A stretch of DNA of 64,000 bases. Source: CAWKDG01 sp963848355. GTDB taxonomy: Bacteria > Actinomycetota > Acidimicrobiia > Acidimicrobiales > UBA8190. A program made the position numbers and the translations under genes. Shown in pieces: positions 43,150 through 52,195 of this stretch. How positions within the stretch are numbered: the stretch's first letter is position 1; each line of letters begins with the position of its first letter. The stretch covers positions 992,001 to 1,056,000 of the forward strand of contig CAWKDG010000012.1 in NCBI GenBank assembly GCA_963848355.1, in the 5' to 3' direction. Under the pieces are notes generated by a model. That model worked only from the letters and a program-made list of their open reading frames with translations. It made no database searches and was not told the DNA's origin.

Positions 43150-46100
43150 GTGAGTCTGCAGGTCACACGGGTGGGATACGGGTTCCCGGCGGCCGACTCG
43201 TTGCGCTCGGCCATCACCTCGGCGAAGGGTGGCGGGCCGCTCTCACCGGTCACCGTCGTCGTCCCCTCGAACTACGTCGGGGTGGCGACGCGCCGGTCGC
43301 TGGCCTCGGGTGCGCTCGGGCCCGTCTGCGACCCGGGGGTCGGCATGGCGGCCGTCTCCTTCCTCACCGTCTACCGCCTGGCCGAGCTGCTCGGATCCTC
43401 CCCTCTGGCCGCCTCCGGCCGCCGACCGGTCTCGACGCCTGTCATCGCCGCGGCGCTGCGAGCGGCTCTGGCGGAACGACCGGGGATCTTCGCGCCGGTC
43501 GCCGGCCACGCGGCGACCGAGACGGCGCTGATCGCCGCCTTCCGGGAGCTGCGCGATCTCTCCGACGGCGCGCTCGACGCGTTGGCGCGCAGAAGCGCCC
43601 GCGCCACCGACGTCGTGCGACTCCATCGCGCCGCCCGGGCCCGACTCGAGTCGGACTGGTACGACGAGGAGGACCTGATCGACGCCGCCGTCGAGACCGT
43701 GCACACCACCGGGCCCTCGGCCCGGGAACTGGGTGCCGTCATCGTCTACCTGCCGCAGCGGATCTCGCGCCACGGTGGGCTGTTGCTGAAGACGATCGGC
43801 GAACGTGGCGATCTGGCGGTGATCGCCGGGACGACCGGCGACCAAAGGGCCGATGCCGAGGTCGAGTTGTCTCTTCGGCGCATCGCCGGGAGCGGCACCG
43901 ACCTTCGTCCGGCGGACATCGATCCCATGGCCGTGGTCGATGGCCGGCGCACGCGGATCGTCACCGTCTCGGACTGTGACGAGGAGGTCCGCGTGGCGGT
44001 CCGGGCCGTCGTCGATGCGGTCCGGGCCGGGACACCGCTGGACCGGATCGCCATTCTCCACGCCTCCCCCGAGCCGTATGCACGGCTGGCCCACGAGCAG
44101 CTCACCGCCGCCGGCATTCCCCTGAACGGGGCGGCGGTCATGCCGCTCACGGCCCGGGTGGCCGGCCGTACCCTCCTCCAGCTGTTCGAGCTCCCGGCGA
44201 GCGGGTTCCGACGCGTGGACGTCTTCGCCTGGTTGGCCGGTGCCAGGCTCCGGCGTGACGGCGGCGCCATTCCGGTGACGGCGTGGGAACGTCTGTCGCG
44301 CGACGCCGGGGTCGTCGGCGGACGTCGTGACTGGGACCTCCGCCTGTCCACACGGGCCGATGACCTCGACGCCCGGGTGTTGGCCGACGAGTCCGATCCC
44401 GACGCTCCCGAGTGGCGGGCCGATCGTTCTCGCGAGATGGCGGCCCGGGCGCGCGCCATGCGCGCCTTCGTCCTGGCGCTCATCGATGACCTGGCCGAGG
44501 CCGGAACCCGGCCCCGGCCGTGGGGGGAACGGGTGACCTGGGCCCGTGGACATCTGGCCAACCTGTTCGGCAGTGAGAGACGACGCACGACCTGGCCCGT
44601 GGCCGAGCAGAAGGCGGCCGAGCGCGTCGAGCGGGCTCTCGACCGGCTCGCCGGCCTCGACGCCGTCGAGGAGACGGTGGCGCTGGACGTCTTCACCCGC
44701 ACCATCGAGCTGGAGCTCGAGGCCGACCTCGGGCGGGTCGGGCGCATGGGCGAGGGGGTCCTCGTCGGATCGATCTCCATGGGCGTCGGCCTCGACCTCG
44801 ACCTGGTCGTGGTCCTCGGTCTGGCCGAAGGGCTGTTTCCGTCGCCCACCCGCGACGACTCGCTTCTCCCCGATCACGAACGCGAGGCCACCGGCGACGA
44901 GCTGCCCCCACGTTCGGACGGCGTGGAACGTCAGCACCGCCAACTGCTGGCGTCGCTGGCCGGCGCGGCGCGGCATGTGCTCTGCGTGCCGCGCGGTGAT
45001 CTCCGTCGCAACATCGAACGGGTCCCGTCGCGCTGGGTCCTCGAGATCGCCTCCACGCTGGCCGACGAACGCTGGTGGTCGGACGAACTGCTCTCCTCCG
45101 GCCGGCCGTGGCTGGAACACGTCGCCTCCTTCGACGCCGGACTGCGCCACATGGCGGTACCGGCCAGCGCCCAGGAGTACCGGCTCCGGCTCCTCATGGG
45201 GCAGGGCTCGACCAGGCTGAGCGGGTCGGCCCTGGCCACCGCCGGCGACGCCACTCTGGACGCCGGCGGTGGTGCCGTGGCGGCCCGGCGCAGCGAATTC
45301 TTCACCCGGTTCGACGGGAACCTGGCCGGCCTCACCGTCCCCTCGCCGGCTGACCAGCCCACCTCGGCCACCCGGCTCGAGACGTGGGCCGGCTGTCCGT
45401 TCGCCTATCTGCTCCAGTCCATCCTCCGGGTGGAAGAAGTGGAGAACCCCGAGGACCAGCTCGAGATCTCACCGCGCGACTGGGGATCGCTCGTGCACGA
45501 AGCCCTGGAAGAGTTCATCGTCGAGGTCCTGGCCCGCCCGGCCGACGAACAGCCGGAACCGACAGAGCCGTGGTCGGCGGCCGACCGCCGACGCCTGTTG
45601 GCCATCGGCGAAGAGATCTGCGCCCGTTACGAGGCCCACGGTCAAACCGGTCGGGCCGTCTTCTGGAAACGCGACAAGAAGCGCATCCTGGCCGACCTCG
45701 ACCGTTTCCTCCGGGCCGACTCCGACCACCGTCGGGCCCACGGCACCCGGCCGGTGGCGGCCGAACTGGCCTTCGGCCTGGGCCGCTCCGAGCTTCCCAC
45801 CATCGCCCTCCCGCTCCCCGACGGGCGGTCCGTCCACTTCAGAGGTCTGGCCGACCGGGTCGACGTGGCCGACGACGGCACCATCCACGTCGTCGACTAC
45901 AAGACGGGAAGTTCCCGTGGCTACGGGGACCTGTCCGAGGACAACCCCGACGCCCAGGGTCGGAGGCTCCAGCTCGCCGTCTACGGCCAGGCCGCCCGCA
46001 TGCTCCGCGGTGCCCCCGACGCACCCGTCATGGCCGAGTACTGGTTCACCTCGACCAGGGGGGAGTTCGAGCGCATCGGCTACCGCGTCACTGCCGATGT

Positions 46101-46362
46101 CCTCACCAAGGTCGGTGCGTCTCTCGGCACCATGGTGGCCGGGATCGAGGCCGGGGTCTTCCCCCACTACCCGACGGCCTCCTCCACCTCCCCCTTCACC
46201 GAGTGCCCGTCGTGCGATCCCGACGGCCTGGGCGTGATCGACCTCCGCCGCGCCTTCGAGGCCAAGTCATCCGACCCGGCCATGGCCGTCTTCGTCGATC
46301 TGGCCGAACCGCTGACGGACACCCTGCCCAGCGTCGAGACGGAGCCGAACGGATTCGGTTGA
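43150..46362 (+). CDS. PD-(D/E)XK nuclease family protein (AddB/RecB-like)
   Basis: A 1070-residue protein with an inactivated helicase-like region and a C-terminal RecB-type nuclease. The N-terminal part (SPVTVVVPSNYVGVATRRSL, VGMAAVSFLTVYRLAELL) matches AddB, where the P-loop is lost. SISMGVGLDLDLVVVLGLAEGLFPSP is the usual degenerate motif V/VI region. The nuclease motif is IHVVDYKTGSS, with D and K about residues 915-917. Cysteines in TWAGCPFAYLL and FTECPSCDPDG may bind an iron-sulfur cluster, as in AddB. It would act in double-strand-break resection, but the partner AddA-type helicase is not adjacent. Confidence 0.83.
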   Translation: MSLQVTRVGYGFPAADSLRSAITSAKGGGPLSPVTVVVPSNYVGVATRRSLASGALGPVCDPGVGMAAVSFLTVYRLAELLGSSPLAASGRRPVSTPVIAAALRAALAERPGIFAPVAGHAATETALIAAFRELRDLSDGALDALARRSARATDVVRLHRAARARLESDWYDEEDLIDAAVETVHTTGPSARELGAVIVYLPQRISRHGGLLLKTIGERGDLAVIAGTTGDQRADAEVELSLRRIAGSGTDLRPADIDPMAVVDGRRTRIVTVSDCDEEVRVAVRAVVDAVRAGTPLDRIAILHASPEPYARLAHEQLTAAGIPLNGAAVMPLTARVAGRTLLQLFELPASGFRRVDVFAWLAGARLRRDGGAIPVTAWERLSRDAGVVGGRRDWDLRLSTRADDLDARVLADESDPDAPEWRADRSREMAARARAMRAFVLALIDDLAEAGTRPRPWGERVTWARGHLANLFGSERRRTTWPVAEQKAAERVERALDRLAGLDAVEETVALDVFTRTIELELEADLGRVGRMGEGVLVGSISMGVGLDLDLVVVLGLAEGLFPSPTRDDSLLPDHEREATGDELPPRSDGVERQHRQLLASLAGAARHVLCVPRGDLRRNIERVPSRWVLEIASTLADERWWSDELLSSGRPWLEHVASFDAGLRHMAVPASAQEYRLRLLMGQGSTRLSGSALATAGDATLDAGGGAVAARRSEFFTRFDGNLAGLTVPSPADQPTSATRLETWAGCPFAYLLQSILRVEEVENPEDQLEISPRDWGSLVHEALEEFIVEVLARPADEQPEPTEPWSAADRRRLLAIGEEICARYEAHGQTGRAVFWKRDKKRILADLDRFLRADSDHRRAHGTRPVAAELAFGLGRSELPTIALPLPDGRSVHFRGLADRVDVADDGTIHVVDYKTGSSRGYGDLSEDNPDAQGRRLQLAVYGQAARMLRGAPDAPVMAEYWFTSTRGEFERIGYRVTADVLTKVGASLGTMVAGIEAGVFPHYPTASSTSPFTECPSCDPDGLGVIDLRRAFEAKSSDPAMAVFVDLAEPLTDTLPSVETEPNGFG

Positions 46363-46369
46363 TCGGCGG

Positions 46370-47068
46370 TTACGACTGAAGAAGGCTGACCGTCTTGGCC
46401 AGTTCAGCGATGATGTCGCGTGCTCGCTTCCCGTCGAGGCTGATCTTTTCCCCGCCGTCGCGAGAGGTGTCGAAACTGACAACCCCTAGACAGGTCTTCT
46501 CCGATTTCACCTGCCCCCGCTCGTAGATGGGACATGCAAGAACAAAACGAACGCCATCCCAGATGTGTGCTTGGACCTCCGCCGGGGTACGCTTTGCTGG
46601 CAGTTTTCTAAATGTGGTGTTGCCGTTGGCGACGGCTTCAGCGATAACAAATAGACGCCTGCCGTCCTCGTCCATCTCATCCATCGGAATATCCGTAAAC
46701 ACGTCGTCATAGCTGTCACTCGATCGACTCGCTACATAGTGCAAAAGCCGACCCTTGTGGTCGAATCGATGACAGTACGCTCGTACTGTGACGACGTCCC
46801 AGCTCTCTGGGAACACAAGTGCCCTCGCAGCAATTTCGAGAACCTTCTTCAAAATCTCGACGCGCTCATCCCTGCTCATCACTCGATTGATCCGAAACAA
46901 GACCACGTGGGTGACCAGCACGCCAAGAAGCAGGATCAGCAACACGATCCCGAGCGGAACAAACTTACCTTTGACGATGCGATCGACAAGCGCACCCGCC
47001 AAGACGACGTCAGCCACCGTAAGAAAGCCGGAGACTACGTCCTCGTATTTGGTAAGAGTGCGCCGCAT
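46370..47068 (-). CDS. two-TM membrane protein with a cytosolic GAF-like domain
   Basis: A 232-residue protein. Two membrane helices near the N-terminus (FLTVADVVLAGALVD and PLGIVLLILLLGVLVTHVV) are followed by a cytosolic domain (about 75-230). Its last strands (VRFVLACPIYERGQ, then TCLGVVSFDTSRDGG) fit a GAF sensor fold. The ATG at 47068 is used because the upstream frame overlaps the deaminase gene. It lies 22 bp after a cytidine deaminase gene on the same strand and within a lower-GC block. Small membrane sensors or effectors of this form are common in bacterial defence loci; no function is proven here. Confidence 0.65.
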   Translation of the reverse strand: MRRTLTKYEDVVSGFLTVADVVLAGALVDRIVKGKFVPLGIVLLILLLGVLVTHVVLFRINRVMSRDERVEILKKVLEIAARALVFPESWDVVTVRAYCHRFDHKGRLLHYVASRSSDSYDDVFTDIPMDEMDEDGRRLFVIAEAVANGNTTFRKLPAKRTPAEVQAHIWDGVRFVLACPIYERGQVKSEKTCLGVVSFDTSRDGGEKISLDGKRARDIIAELAKTVSLLQS

Positions 47069-47090
47069 GACCCGCCTTTCATGTTTGCGG

Positions 47091-47549
47091 CTACCGAGGT
47101 CCGACCCTCGGATCCCGACCGAATGGACGCGGTAGAAGGTCGCGGAGGTGTAGCCGTTCGACCTCCTCGCCATGACAGATGAACACGTCGATCTCGGGTG
47201 CCAACTCCGACAGCCACTGTAAGCACATCCCACAGGGCAACGGCCACGAGTTGGTAAATGGCTCGTTGTCGGATTCCCCATAGAGGGCGATTGCCTTCAT
47301 CTCCTTCCGTAAGCCAGCTACGACGACAGCTCCCATGGCGATCCGTTCGGCGCACACTCCAGTCGGAAACGAGATGTTCTCGACGTTGGTGCCGACGAAA
47401 TACTGATCACCGGCGTAGATGGCTACGCCAACTTTGTAGTGCGAGTAAGGCGAGTACGACTCTTGGGCTGACGTCTGCGCCATCTCACAGAGATTGGCGA
47501 CGATCTCGGAAGGGAGTGCAAAAGCGTCAGGAGGGACCATGCCGTCCAC
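47091..47549 (-). CDS. cytidine deaminase
   Basis: A 152-residue zinc hydrolase of the Cdd family. It has YSPYSHYKVGVAIYAGDQYF, the substrate segment TNVENISFPTGVCAERIA (zinc ligand C66 and proton-shuttling E68), and PCGMCLQWLSEL with zinc ligands C106 and C109. Housekeeping Cdd converts cytidine and deoxycytidine to uridine forms. Here it sits in a lower-GC island beside a membrane GAF-like protein and divergent from an AAA ATPase, so a specialised nucleotide-signalling or defence role is possible. The sequence alone is compatible with an ordinary salvage enzyme. Confidence 0.9.
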   Translation of the reverse strand: MDGMVPPDAFALPSEIVANLCEMAQTSAQESYSPYSHYKVGVAIYAGDQYFVGTNVENISFPTGVCAERIAMGAVVVAGLRKEMKAIALYGESDNEPFTNSWPLPCGMCLQWLSELAPEIDVFICHGEEVERLHLRDLLPRPFGRDPRVGPR

Positions 47550-47799
47550 ACTTTGTGCTCAGAGTCGGTGCGGCAGATCCAGACATGGCGAAACTCTAGA
47601 CTGGGGACAGCTGCCGCCGCTGAGGCCTCGACCGAAGCACAGAGGCGCTTCCGACCTACCTTGCACAATCAAGCTGCAGCCCGGCGTTCTGCGTTTGGTC
47701 CTGACGGTCCGGGTGTCGAGCGGTTGTGCGCCTTGCCCAGTTCGGGAATAATGTCGTCCGCCTCTGGACACGGCCCTGGGAGCATTCAATCGGCGGGGG
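47550..47799. other. divergent intergenic region of the deaminase/ATPase island
   Basis: About 250 bp between divergent genes, no gene seen. It should contain both promoters, but I cannot single out boxes with confidence. Confidence 0.4.
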
Positions 47800-49831
47800 G
47801 TGGCGGCAGTGAACAATATCCAAGGAATAAGCCAAGAGGCCATCGACAAGTACTTTCGACTCCATCCCCAGGAGCTCGAAGTGGTGAGACCTCTGCTCTC
47901 ACTGTTCGATCTGACAAGAGCGTTCAGGGAGAAGGACGCCAATGACTCTTATTCTGTCTATTTTTTGAACCCCAAGAACGACGTCGCATTGCGTCTCGGC
48001 CTCCTCCACAATCACGAGATTTTCTGTCTCTACAGTCCGTATCCTCAGCTCCAAGCCCGCACCCTCGGCGTCATGGACCGAGTGGCGAACACACATCGGG
48101 CCACGCTTGACCTCGGGGTTTCGATTCTCCTCTGCGAAGACCCAGACACCACAAGCGAGATTTGGGAAGTCCTCCTTCGGGAGACTGAGCGCCTTCCGAT
48201 CGTCGCTCTCTCAACTGATCAAATACGCCGATTCACAAATCCGAAGGATCAGATTTTTCAAACCTTCGCCGATCAACATTTCTCCCGCGATCTCTTTGCT
48301 GTCGAGTCCCCACTGACCAGCGATTCCCTGTTCTACGGTCGCGATCAGCTTGTAGCCGGACTGTTCGATCGATTCCGCCAGGGTCAGAATTCCGGTATCT
48401 TCGGTCTGCGCAGAATCGGGAAAACGTCGATTCTTCATGCCGTCGAACGGCGGGTGCAGGCCGCTCATGAAGCAGGGACGGCTTACATTGACCTCCGCGG
48501 ATGCTTCAGTATGCGTTGGTGGGATCTGCTCGCTCATATGGTCAAGGAAGCGGTGAAAGTCGCGAAGGTTCCAAGCAGTGCGCGACGAAAGATCCTGGCC
48601 ATCGCTGAGGGCTACAACGACAGCAACGCAGGTATCGCTTTTCGCAACGATATCGAGGAGCTTCTGTCCCGACTGCCAGGCAAGAAGTTCCTCCTGCTGC
48701 TCGATGAGATCGAGAACATCACATTCGATCTGAGTCCTGCCGCTCACTGGGAACAGGAGGACTTTCTCCCTTTCGTATCTGCCCTACAGTCGACTCATCA
48801 AGGCCTCCATGGATCGTTCGCGTTTGTTCTCGCCGGCGTCAATCCCTTTGCCGTCGAGGCTGATCGCATCGGAAAATACGCCAATCCTCTCTTCTCTACG
48901 ACCCGGTCCTTTTTCGTTCGGCCCTTCCCACCACCTGTCTTGCGCGAGATGGTGATAAGTATCGGACGCCACATGGGGATAGCGGCATCCGACGAGAGCT
49001 TCTTTGAGGAGCTCATCAGACAGTACGGAGGCCATCCCTTCCTCACGCGTAAGGCGTGTAGTCAGCTTTCCCAGTACGTAAAAGAGAGGCCGGCAACCTT
49101 CACCGCCTCTCTCCTGAACGAGCACCGGCAACAGATCGAGTACGTGTTACGTGAAAATGCCGGTCAGATTCTCAATGTCTTGGAGGACTGGTATCCGAAC
49201 GAATATGAACTGCTCAAGGACCTGGCAACGGGCGAATCGACGCAGTATTCGGAATTTGCTCGTGAGACCCCTGAAATTCACCGAACATGTCAAGGGATAT
49301 GGTCTCGTTGAAGACGTCGACGGAGCGCCAACGATCACCATCCGTGTTGTGGGCGAGCGCCTCAAGCACCGAGCCGCTGAGGACGAAAAACGCCCGGGGA
49401 AGCTGTCTAGTTCCGAACGCTCAGAACTCTCTCAAGAAGACATGCGAGCGGAAATATCACGGCGTCGAAACCTCCTGGAGATCCGCTTGAGGGAGATCGT
49501 CTCGCAGGGCCTCCAATATCGCTTTGGTAAGAAAGCGTTCGCCCGCTTGGTCGCTTCCCTCCCGGAGAAGCGCCACGAAGTCGTTCAATTCTTCTCGTTT
49601 GGTGAAGTCTTCTCTCAGCTCTACTTTCTCGAACTCGTCTACATCCTGGAGAACAACTGGGAGGCCTTTCAGAACTTCTTTTCTATGGAAAAGAAGGACG
49701 TGTGTGATCGGCTCAGAGCGATCAACGAGGCAAGAGCGGACGCGCATGCCCGGGATATCGATCCTGACCACTTCAGCGATGTACGCATGTACTTTCGCAA
49801 GCTCGAGCAGGCCACCCAGCGACCAAGTTGA
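47800..49831 (+). CDS. AAA/STAND-like ATPase, frameshift near 49262
   Basis: About 675 residues. A ~175-residue N-terminal domain (QEAIDKYFRLHPQELEVVRP, then VYFLNPKNDVALRLGLLHNH) precedes an archaeal-type AAA ATPase: entry FYGRDQLVAGLFDRF, Walker A GLRRIGKT (202-209), Walker B FLLLLDE (297-303) and FAFVLAGVNP. The C-terminal part has a winged-helix-like segment (PLKFTEHVKGYGLVEDV) and an unrecognised helical domain. The frame shifts by one base around 49258-49266, in the region between QYSEFA and RPLKFTEH. GTG at 47809 is an alternative start. It is divergent from the deaminase and membrane genes and in the same lower-GC block. Confidence 0.75.
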
Positions 49832-51321
49832 CCCTTTCTCGTAGAATTCGGACACGCTCGGGCCGATGCAAGGGTTCGGTGATATTCGTCGTCGGTCTCA
49901 GCGTGCTCACCGGTGCTCTGCTCACCTCGTCGCTCGTCGCCGGCCCGAGCGCCTCGGCGTCGACCGTTCCCATCCCCCGCATCGCCTGGTCGCCCTGCCC
50001 CCACACCGCCGGCTACCGGTGCGGGTTCCTCCGGGTTCCGCTCGATTATCAGGATCCGTCCCGAGGCTCGGTGCGCCTGGCCGTGATCGAACGTCCCGTC
50101 ACCCACAGCCGGGGCGTCGTCATCTTCAATCCCGGTGGGCCGGGTGAGAGCGGCGTACTCATCCTCCCCCTGATGGCGAACGACGTGCCCGCTGCCGTGC
50201 GCGACGACTTCACCCTGGTCAGTTTCGACGAGCGGGGAACGGGGTCGAGCGATCCCCTTCTGTGCGGACCTTCGGTGGCGGCGGCGGCCGGTGCCATCGC
50301 CGGCACCGAGGCGGCCACCCGTGTCTTCGCCGGCCTCGAGCGCACCTGTCGCTCGGCCCATCCCGCTCTCTTCCCGACGGTAACCACCACGAATTCGGCC
50401 CGGGACATGAACCAGCTGAGGATGGCCCTCGGCGTCGATCGGATCAACTACTACGGCGTCTCCTACGGGACCGTCCTCGGATCGGTCTACCGGCAGCTCT
50501 TCCCGAGCCACGTCCGCTCGATGGTGCTCGACGGCGCCGTCGACGCCAACCTCAGTCTCACCACCGACGCCACTCTCGAGGCTCCGGCCATCGACCTGGC
50601 GATCCAGGACGACCTGGGCCGCTGCACCGCCTCGCCGGGCTGCCCTCTCGGAGCCCATCCGGTCACCTTCTACCAAGACCTGGCCCAGAAGCTGGCCCGG
50701 TCACCGCTGTCGGCACCGGGCGGAGACAACACCACGCTGGTCACCGAGGGCGATCTCACCACCGCCACCCTCCTCTACCTCTCCGTCCCGGGCCTCACCC
50801 CCGGCTTCTTCCCGGCACTGACGTCGGCGGCCGCCGGGAACGGGGCGCCGCTGCGCTCGGTGGCGGAGACCCTGGAGACCGACCTCAACGGACGATCGCT
50901 CGTCGGAGCGCTGTGGGCCATCACCTGCAACGACGCCGTCAGCCACCCCGACGCCACGGCCACGGCCGCCCTGGCCCGGTCGCTGGCGGCGCGCGACCCG
51001 CTCGGGGGGGCCGAAGCGGTGGCCAACAATCTCATCGCCTGCCCGGGGTGGACCGGGGCGCACGGGCCCGTCGCCCATCTCCACCCGACCAGTGCCCCGA
51101 CGCCCCTCGTCATCGGCAACACCGGCGATCCCAACACCCCGTACGCGGCGGCCCACGCCCTCACCTCGGCCATCGGGGGGCGACTGGTCACCTTCGTCTT
51201 CACCGGGCACAGCTGGCTGCTCAACGGATCGACGAACGCCTGCATGCAGAAGGTGGTCGGCGACTACCTCGTGGACGCCGTTCTCCCTGCCCGCGGGACC
51301 CGGTGCGACGCCTCCCCGTGA
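49828..51321 (+). CDS. secreted alpha/beta hydrolase (tripeptidyl aminopeptidase-like)
   Basis: A 497-residue protein similar to the actinobacterial SlpD/SlpE or Tap peptidases. A signal peptide or lipid anchor segment (GSVIFVVGLSVLTGALLTSSLV) is followed by FLRVPLDYQDPSRGSVRLAV and VVIFNPGGPGESG (oxyanion region). The nucleophile elbow is YYGVSYGTVLGSVY. Late acid and base are in VIGNTGDPNTPYAAAHAL and FTGHSWLLNGSTNACMQ, the usual C-terminal signature. Such enzymes release tripeptides or hydrolyse peptide-like esters outside the cell. TTG at 49828 overlaps the ATPase stop (TTGA). Confidence 0.87.
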   Translation: MTLSRRIRTRSGRCKGSVIFVVGLSVLTGALLTSSLVAGPSASASTVPIPRIAWSPCPHTAGYRCGFLRVPLDYQDPSRGSVRLAVIERPVTHSRGVVIFNPGGPGESGVLILPLMANDVPAAVRDDFTLVSFDERGTGSSDPLLCGPSVAAAAGAIAGTEAATRVFAGLERTCRSAHPALFPTVTTTNSARDMNQLRMALGVDRINYYGVSYGTVLGSVYRQLFPSHVRSMVLDGAVDANLSLTTDATLEAPAIDLAIQDDLGRCTASPGCPLGAHPVTFYQDLAQKLARSPLSAPGGDNTTLVTEGDLTTATLLYLSVPGLTPGFFPALTSAAAGNGAPLRSVAETLETDLNGRSLVGALWAITCNDAVSHPDATATAALARSLAARDPLGGAEAVANNLIACPGWTGAHGPVAHLHPTSAPTPLVIGNTGDPNTPYAAAHALTSAIGGRLVTFVFTGHSWLLNGSTNACMQKVVGDYLVDAVLPARGTRCDASP

Positions 51322-51331
51322 CGAGCTGCTG

Positions 51332-52195
51332 TCAGCAGCGATAGACCCGCTCCGCGTTCGCGGCGAAGAGTTTCTCGCGCGATGCGCTGTCGAGCCCGGC
51401 CGTCACGGCGCTGAACGTCTCGTAGAGCTCGTCGAAGGTGCCGTACATGGAGTCGACGGGGAAGTTGCTGGCGAACATGCAGCGGTCGACGCCGAAGGCC
51501 TCGAGGGCGTACTCGAGCCACGGGGCGAGGGCATCACCCACGGACTGCAAAGGCATGGCCAGGCCCGAGAGCTTGCACACGACGTTGTCGCCGAGGCCGG
51601 CCAGCGCGTCGATGCCGGCCTGCCACAGAGCGCGCTCCTCGTCGTCATCCGAGCGGGGCCACCCGGTGTGCTCGACGACCACGATCAGATCGTCGACCTC
51701 GGCCAGTTGGGCGGCCGCCACTGCGAGCTGATCGGGATGGGTCATCAGCTCGAACACCAGGTTCCGCTCCTGCAGGGCCCGGAGCACTCCGGCGTCGGGG
51801 ATCGGCCCCATGTTGGCGCCCATCGGGCGCACCCCCCGGAAGCGTGACGCCGTCATCTGCCGGTCGAGGAGCTCGACGGCCTCGGCCACCGTCTCGGTCG
51901 GCGGGAGACCGCCGATGATGGCGTCGGGACCACGGCCCACCGACGCGAGGGCATCGAGCTCGATCGTCTCCTCGATCGAGGAGCGCCCCGTGGCGGCGGC
52001 GACGTTGATGAACTTCTCGACGTTCCACCGGGCGGACTCGGCCCCGTAGGTGTCGACGTCGAAACGGCGGAACATCCTCGACGCATCACCGGCACCGCCG
52101 GTCGGTGGATGCGCCAGGTACGGATACCAGTCCGTCCGGGCCGGGTCCCAGATGTGGACGTGCGCGTCCACGACGCGGGTGGGATCGGCGGACAT
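51332..52195 (-). CDS. amidohydrolase family protein (TIM-barrel, 2-pyrone-4,6-dicarboxylate lactonase-like)
   Basis: A 287-residue amidohydrolase. The start contains VVDAHVHIWDP, the metal-binding HxH pair. LIVVVEHTGWP carries a later histidine and MFASNFPVDSMYGTFDEL the conserved aspartate. This is the pattern of the amidohydrolase-2 group, which hydrolyses lactones or decarboxylates aromatic acids. Its ATG overlaps the stop of the upstream dehydrogenase gene (TGATG), so it is the third gene of an operon with a Baeyer-Villiger monooxygenase-like enzyme and an SDR. Together they suggest a ketone-to-ester/lactone-to-acid degradation route. Confidence 0.88.
   Translation of the reverse strand: MSADPTRVVDAHVHIWDPARTDWYPYLAHPPTGGAGDASRMFRRFDVDTYGAESARWNVEKFINVAAATGRSSIEETIELDALASVGRGPDAIIGGLPPTETVAEAVELLDRQMTASRFRGVRPMGANMGPIPDAGVLRALQERNLVFELMTHPDQLAVAAAQLAEVDDLIVVVEHTGWPRSDDDEERALWQAGIDALAGLGDNVVCKLSGLAMPLQSVGDALAPWLEYALEAFGVDRCMFASNFPVDSMYGTFDELYETFSAVTAGLDSASREKLFAANAERVYRC

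Noticed and set aside
43243..45150. A 635-residue minus-strand open frame
   Set aside because: Antisense to the AddB-like nuclease gene, no recognisable motif, shadow composition.
47069..47281. Longer form of the GAF-like membrane protein
   Set aside because: The extension overlaps the cytidine deaminase gene and is Arg/Ser/Cys-rich without structure; the ATG at 47068 puts the first membrane helix at the expected place.
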